Assembly: GCA_033060915.1 (NCBI GenBank)
Contig: CM065387.1
Coordinates: 29,553,501-29,617,500, forward strand
Length of the DNA: 64,000 bases
Direction: 5' to 3'
From: Euryodendron excelsum
Lineage: Eukaryota > Streptophyta > Magnoliopsida > Ericales > Pentaphylacaceae
The notes under the pieces were generated by a model. That model made no database searches. It was not told where the DNA came from and saw only the letters and a list, made by a program, of their open reading frames with translations. This document shows positions 59,306 through 64,000 of this stretch, one piece after another. The position numbers were made by a program, and so were the translations under genes. Within the stretch, counting starts at the first letter, position 1, and each line of letters begins with the position of its first letter.

Positions 59306-59995
59306 TTGGCCCATGTGATTGACACAACCAAAACAGACTCGAAACTGTTAAATATTCCAGTGATACAGAAGTTTGTGAATGTATTTCCAAATAAGTTACC
59401 AAGAATTGTGCTTGATAGAGAGGCAGAGTTCTCTATTGAATTGTTACCAGTAACTACTCCAATCTCCATTACACCTTACAGAATGACACCATCAGAGTTA
59501 AAAGAATTGAAAATTCAATTGCAAGACTTTTTAGATTGGGGCTTCATACAACCAAGTGTGTCACCATGGGGATCTCTTGCATTGTTTGGGAAGAAGAATG
59601 ATGAAACCATGAGACTTTGTATTGATTATAGGCAGTTGAATCAAGTTATAGTGAAAAACAAGTATCCTTTACCATGTATTGATGACTTGTTTGATCAATT
59701 GCAAGGAGCCAAAGTATTGTTAAAGATTAACTTGAAATTAGGCTATCATCAACTAAATGTGAAGGGCAGTGATATTTCAAAGATCGCTTTCCGTACACGG
59801 TATGAACATTATGAATTCTTAGTGATTTCATTTGAAGTGACTAATACTCTAGCTATCTTCATGGATTTGGTGAACTGGGTATTTCAACCTTTTCTCAATT
59901 CATTTGTTATTTTATTCATTGACGACATATTAGTGTATTCACACAGCAAGGAGGAACAAGAAAAGCATTTGAGACTTGTATTACAAACTTTATGA
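59306..59995 (+). pseudogene. Chromovirus reverse transcriptase
   Basis: An unbroken 229-codon stretch covers the core [10 protein letters not shown]...[104 protein letters not shown] and [19 protein letters not shown]. Several consensus positions have changed (for example KINLKLGY where KIDLRSGY is usual). The domain order is complete up to the palm; it ends in a stop at 59993. Confidence 0.92.
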
Positions 59996-60700
59996 GACAG
60001 ACAGTTATACGGCAAATTCAATAAATGTGAGTTTTGGCTTGACAGTGGTATTTCTGGGGCATATGATTTCTGATGATGGAATCTGTGTTGATCCAAAGAA
60101 GATTCAAGCAATAATGAATTGAGAGTAACCAAAAAATGTGTCAAAAGATAGAAATTTCTTGGGGTTAGCGGGATATTACAGACAGTTCATTTAGGAATTC
60201 TTATTCATCAATGTACCGTTAACGAGATTGACACATAAAGATATGAAGTTTGAATGGACTGATAATTATGAACCTAGTTTTCAAGAACTGAAGACAAAGT
60301 TGACTACAGCTCTAGTGTTAACCATTCTTTCAAGGAAGGGATACTTTGTGATATACAGTGATGCTTCATATCAGGGTGGCTTGGTTGTGTGCTAATGCAA
60401 AGAGGTAGAGTTGTTGCCAATTATTCCAAACAGTTGAAAACTCACAAGAGAAATCATCTTATTCATGATTTGGAGCTAGCAGCAATAGTGTTTGCCTTGA
60501 AATTGTTGAGACATTATCTATATGGTGAGCCTTACGAAATATTCACAGATTATTAGAGTTTGAAGTATTTGTTGACCTAAAGAGATTTGACTGCGAAGCG
60601 ACAGAGGTGAATGGAATTGATCAAATATATGTAATATTCATTATCACCCGCGAAGATCTAATGTGGTGGCAAATACTTTGAGTCGAAAATCTTCAAGGAG
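59996..60700 (+). pseudogene. Chromovirus RT thumb and RNase H, frameshifted
   Basis: FNKCEFWL, then LGHMISDDGI, then NFLGLAGYYRQFI near 60155 and a 'FEWTDNYEPSFQELKTKLTTALVL' block near 60250 continue the polymerase. The RNase H starts with VIYSDASYQG near 60350. 'VVANYSKQLKTHKRNH', 'HDLELAAIVFALKLLRHYLYG' and an 'IFTD' block near 60540 follow. Multiple frame changes. Confidence 0.85.
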
Positions 60701-60929
60701 ATTGTATTCAATATCATCGAGCAAAATTGTTTGCGAAGTTAACTTCTTTAAGGGTAGAGTTTGAGATGCTAGGAGTTGATGCATTATTAGCAAAGTTCTA
60801 GGTAAGACCATTGTTATTTGATTTATTCCGAAAATTACAACTTCAAAATTTACAACTTGAGAAATACATGAAAGACGTAAAGAAGTGGAAACAAATCTCT
60901 CTATTCATGAAGATGGTACTTTAATGTTT

Positions 60930-61660
60930 GGACTCATTTTTATGTACTAAACAATCAAGCTTTGAAGAATGAGATTCTAGAGAAGGCACATCAATCTTTA
61001 TGTGCTATACATCCGCGAAGTACCAAGATGTATCGAGATCTCCAGAAAGTTTATTAGTGGCCTAGCATGAAGATAGAGATTGTGACATTTGTGACTAAAT
61101 GTTTGACTTGTCAACATGTAAAGGCAGAATATTAGAAGCCGGCAGGTTTGTTGCAACCTCTTCCAATTCCACAGTGGAAGTGGGAGCATATTACTATGAA
61201 TTTGGTGGTGGAATTACCAAGAATCCAAAATAGATTCGATTCTATTTGGATGATTGTTAACAGATATGCTAAGTTATATGTTGATAAAATTATTAGATTG
61301 CATAGAGCTCCAGTATCTATAGTTGCAGATAGGGATCCAAGATTCACTTCGAGATTTTAGCCTAGTTTGCAACAAACTATGGGTACAACTTTGAAATTTA
61401 GTACAACATTTCATTCTCAAACTAATGGGCAATCAGAGAGGACAATTTAGATTTTAGAGGATATGTTCAGGGTTTGTGTACTTGACTTTAAAAGAAGTTG
61501 AGAGGACCATATAGCTTTGATAGAGTTTACATATAATAACAGCTATCAATCCAGTATTGGAATGGCTCCATTTGAAGCTTTGTATGGGCGTCGGTGTAGA
61601 ACTCCAGTGTGTTGACTTCCAAAAATGATATAAGATACCACCGAAAAAGTTAAAATTGTT
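60930..61660 (+). pseudogene. Chromovirus integrase with internal deletion
   Basis: The zinc-binding part reads HQSLCAIHPRSTKMYRDLQKVY then KCLTCQHVKAEY (61000-61135). The core follows: QPLPIPQWKWEHITMNLVVELPR (the first catalytic Asp position reads Asn), then IWMIVNRYAK directly joined to LYVDKIIRLHRAPVSIVADRDPRFTSRF. About 17 residues normally between these blocks are missing. STTFHSQTNGQSERTI and [26 protein letters not shown] complete it. Confidence 0.88.
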
Positions 61661-61699
61661 CAAGAACACTTGAAATTGACATAAAGCAGGCCAAAAAAG

Positions 61700-62180
61700 C
61701 TATGCAGATAATAGAAAAAGAGAATTAGAGTTTGAAGATGGTGATAAAGTGTTATTGAAAGTATCTCCCTTGAAGAGCATCTTGAGATTTGGCAAGAAAG
61801 GAAAGTTGAGTCCAAAGTACATTGAACTCTACATTATTGTTGATTATTGAAAGGGTTAACACGACTGCTTACCGATTGAATTTGCCTCGGGAAATGTCTA
61901 AGTTGTATGCTGTCTTCCATGTTACGTAAGTATATATCAGATCCTTATTATGTATTGACTCAACAACCGATAGAATTGCAAGATGATTTGAGCTACGTTG
62001 AAGAACTTGTTTAGATACTACACCGTAGAGAACAAATTCTGCATTAAAAGTGATACCACTAGTGAAAGTGTTATGGAAAAGTCATACAGTGGAGGAAGCT
62101 ACATGAAAAAATGAAGAAACAATGAGAAATCAGTGTCCAAATCTATTTCACTCTGGTAATTGAATTTCGGGACAAAATTC
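61700..62180 (+). pseudogene. Integrase C-terminal / chromodomain-like remnant
   Basis: RELEFEDGDKVLLKVSPLKSILRFGKKGKLSPKYI near 61720-61820 is the GPF/Y module region of chromovirus integrases. The 61870-62100 stretch should carry the chromodomain but is too frameshifted to confirm aromatic cage residues. Confidence 0.65.
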
Positions 62181-62197
62181 TTAAAGAAGAAAAGAGT
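62181..62197 (+). other. Polypurine tract of gypsy element
   Basis: A purine-rich TTAAAGAAGAAAAGAGT precedes TGTAAAACC. Just upstream, AATTTCGGGACAAAATTC is the phrase that typically precedes the 3' LTR in Tekay/Del elements. Confidence 0.85.
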
Positions 62198-63151
62198 TGT
62201 AAAACCTGACTAATTTAATATCATGTTTAGTTTAATTGCATACATTCTAGTGTGTGATTACACTAATTGAGAAGCTAGATTAGCATGTTTTAATAAGAGC
62301 ATGTCATGGAGGGATTATCATATTTTTGAGCATAATTAGTGGACTTAATCCGTGATTAATTAGCTTAATTAATCTTCATGTTTAGCTTATGTTAATAATG
62401 ATTAATTATCATAAGTGCGATTAATTATGTTAATCATGTGAATTAGTGCTGGATTAGTAAAACAAAGAGGTGTAGGTGTGCCACCTAGCTGTGTATTTCA
62501 CTAAGTGTGATATGTGCATAAATTGTGCGCTTCATTTGCTAGCAAGTATATGTGTATGACATGAGTGGCTATAGATACAAGTTGTATCTATAGATGGCTT
62601 CAAGCCAAAGGGGGAGAGAGAAGAGCGGAGCTTGCTAGTAGTATTTTGAGTATTTAGCAAAAGAGAGTGAGAGAAAATAGAGGAAAAGAGAGAAAGGAAG
62701 AGGGAAGAAGGAAATCAAGGGGAAGCTTGTATTTTCATTGTAGAACGTGAAAAACCTAATGTTCATGCTTGTTTCATTGCATATTTGTTAATTGTGCATA
62801 ATAGCATATCATTTTATGTCATGGATGTTGAATTAAAGTGAAGAGGGGGAAAGGTGATTAAGTTCCCAAGGAAGAAACCTTGAACCCTCATGTTGTCCAT
62901 GTTTTTTATGGTTGAGAACTTGTTTATGGCCTAAGAACTTCATTTGGAGAACTTCTTGCTGTGTTGGAGTGGTAAAGTAACCTTAAAACCATGGTTTGAA
63001 ATGGTTTTTATTTATATAATAATGTTGTTTATCCTTTTAAGATTTCTATCTTTGAGATTGTTGTGATGTTTTCCTTACAAGTTGATGACTTGCACGATCA
63101 CGTTCGTCCTAAGACGATATTGATGACGCTTGATTAGGAGCAGGCGTAACA
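62198..63151 (+). repeat. 3' LTR of chromovirus-type gypsy (954 bp, internally deleted)
   Basis: Starts TGTAAAACCTGAC and ends GCAGGCGTAACA. It lacks about 1.2 kb relative to the left LTR, the deletion joining 'ccatggtttgaaat' to 'ggtttttatttatataata' near 63000. Confidence 0.85.
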
Positions 63152-64000
63152 CAAGGTGTATTCCTCGATGACTAGCCTTGGTAGGATTAATGCCCTCATT
63201 CCTTTTAAAAGGTAGATATGAAAAAATTTGGGTTTTGCCATACAGGATGAGTACATTTGGAAAGGAATTTTGAATGAGAATTTGTATAAGAACTTTGGAT
63301 AATAGTGTCTCGAATGGGATTGAGAGTTTCAACAGAGTAAAAAGGAGAGAGTTTTGTCCAAGACAAGAGGTAGTCCTTGTGTTTTAATCTAAAGAGATAC
63401 CACGAAACCTTTCGTAGAGAATGAAGGAAATCAAAACCAATAAGGTCTCTTCCAGGCAAGTTAGAACCATAGACCGTTGTTTGACATTTTAACCACGAAA
63501 CAATTGAATGAGGATTAGTGCACTGATAAGGGTGATGACAAAATTTTCTCCATTAGCAAATCAAAATGGTTTATAACAAGACTCCCAATGAAAAGATGGA
63601 AGAATGGCAAAATTTGTGATGGAAAAAAGCAGGACCAATATCAAAAAAGGCAATTACTAGAATGGTTGTCATATTTACTGAGAAGGACATGAAGTTTGGC
63701 CATTAGGGCTGGTTGGGTAAGGAAGAAATCGAGAGAGTCAACTTAGTTTAGATCCAGTTGTTGAATATGGTCAAACTCTTCTATATCAGAGAGATCAGAA
63801 AGTTCTGAAGAAATCGGAACAGTTAACAATGACAGTCAAAATAGTGTTATACGAGGGCTCATCATTGAGAGAGAGAATATATTCAAAGTCCGCATCATCA
63901 AGGTTCTTAAATTGGGAGAGAAGGTGAATCATCTTTTCTCGTTTCTATTGTTGAGAACATTCCTTAGCCTAGTGCCCTTTTACCTTACAAATAAAACATG
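63152..64000 (-). pseudogene. Endogenous caulimovirus-like coat protein end, protease and RT start
   Basis: The minus strand from the window edge reads a CX2CX4HX4C zinc knuckle at 63998-63957, typical of pararetroviral coat proteins, with an in-frame stop just after its histidine. An acidic stretch follows, then a protease-like and RT-entry region at 63460-63160 (motif 'CTHPVWQNPNFFIS' near 63270, 'INPTKASH' near 63205). Sequence then meets the gypsy LTR end at 63151. The continuation is at 55366. The rest of the viral genome lies to the right of the window. Several stops and frameshifts mark it as an old, inactive copy. Confidence 0.68.

Larger units (their letters stand above)
55367..63151 (+). 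mobile_element. Ty3/gypsy (Tekay/Del-like chromovirus) inserted in viral pol
   Basis: Complete layout on the plus strand: 5' LTR, degraded PBS, gag with two zinc knuckles, protease, RT, RNase H, integrase, remnant C-terminal domain, polypurine tract, 3' LTR (TGTAAAACC...GCGTAACA). The flanking 5-mers ccagg (55362-55366) and caagg (63152-63156) match at four of five bases. Pararetroviral pol is interrupted on both sides, so it landed in the viral copy after the virus integrated. Stops in every domain make it inactive. Confidence 0.85.

Overview
This window is nuclear DNA of a flowering plant, most likely a species with a large, repeat-rich genome. Host sequence is limited to the 3' end of one gene, KU70 (five exons, minus strand, 49858-52198). 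Nearly everything else is nested, decayed transposable elements and one endogenous pararetrovirus. I see no tRNA, rRNA, CRISPR or prokaryotic gene.

1-28.5 kb: five copies of one giant-LTR family (full copy 3.5 kb, TGTAAGCACC...GCGCGACA) in alternating orientation: 1-3267 (+), 8169-12105 (-), 12105-15159 (+), 20719-24226 (+), 24227-28482 (-). Two head-on or tail-on pairs form inverted repeats of several kilobases. Two of the elements carry a plant-mobile-domain (PMD) gene antisense to the LTRs: 17541-19386 on the minus strand, nearly complete with introns and six in-frame stops that are all TAG, and 3268-4368 on the plus strand, cut by an LTR insertion. This antisense cargo gene is the most interesting feature. 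A second LTR family (15205-16110 and 29035-30200), the latter next to a Tat/Athila-like gag fragment, is mixed in.

30-49 kb: a broken copia element reads left to right as gag-protease (31835-32451), reverse transcriptase (44975-45600) and RNase H (48251-48500). Its first gap looks like a 12.5-kb CACTA-like insertion (32452-44974). Inside that lie a minus-strand LTR fragment split by a Ty3/gypsy element (33917-39682, with LTRs and PBS), another giant-LTR copy (40005-41460), and a truncated Mutator-like transposase gene (41461-43450).

49-64 kb: the KU70 3' exons, then intron or upstream sequence holding an endogenous caulimovirus-like element on the minus strand. The viral element is split by a 7.8-kb chromovirus-type gypsy element (55367-63151) with near-matching 5-bp target duplications. 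The upstream KU70 exons are not in the window, so either the intron exceeds 11.8 kb or the gene is broken.

All identifications come from reading translated motifs and internal repeat comparison by eye. No database search was run, and boundaries marked approximate may be off by tens of bases.
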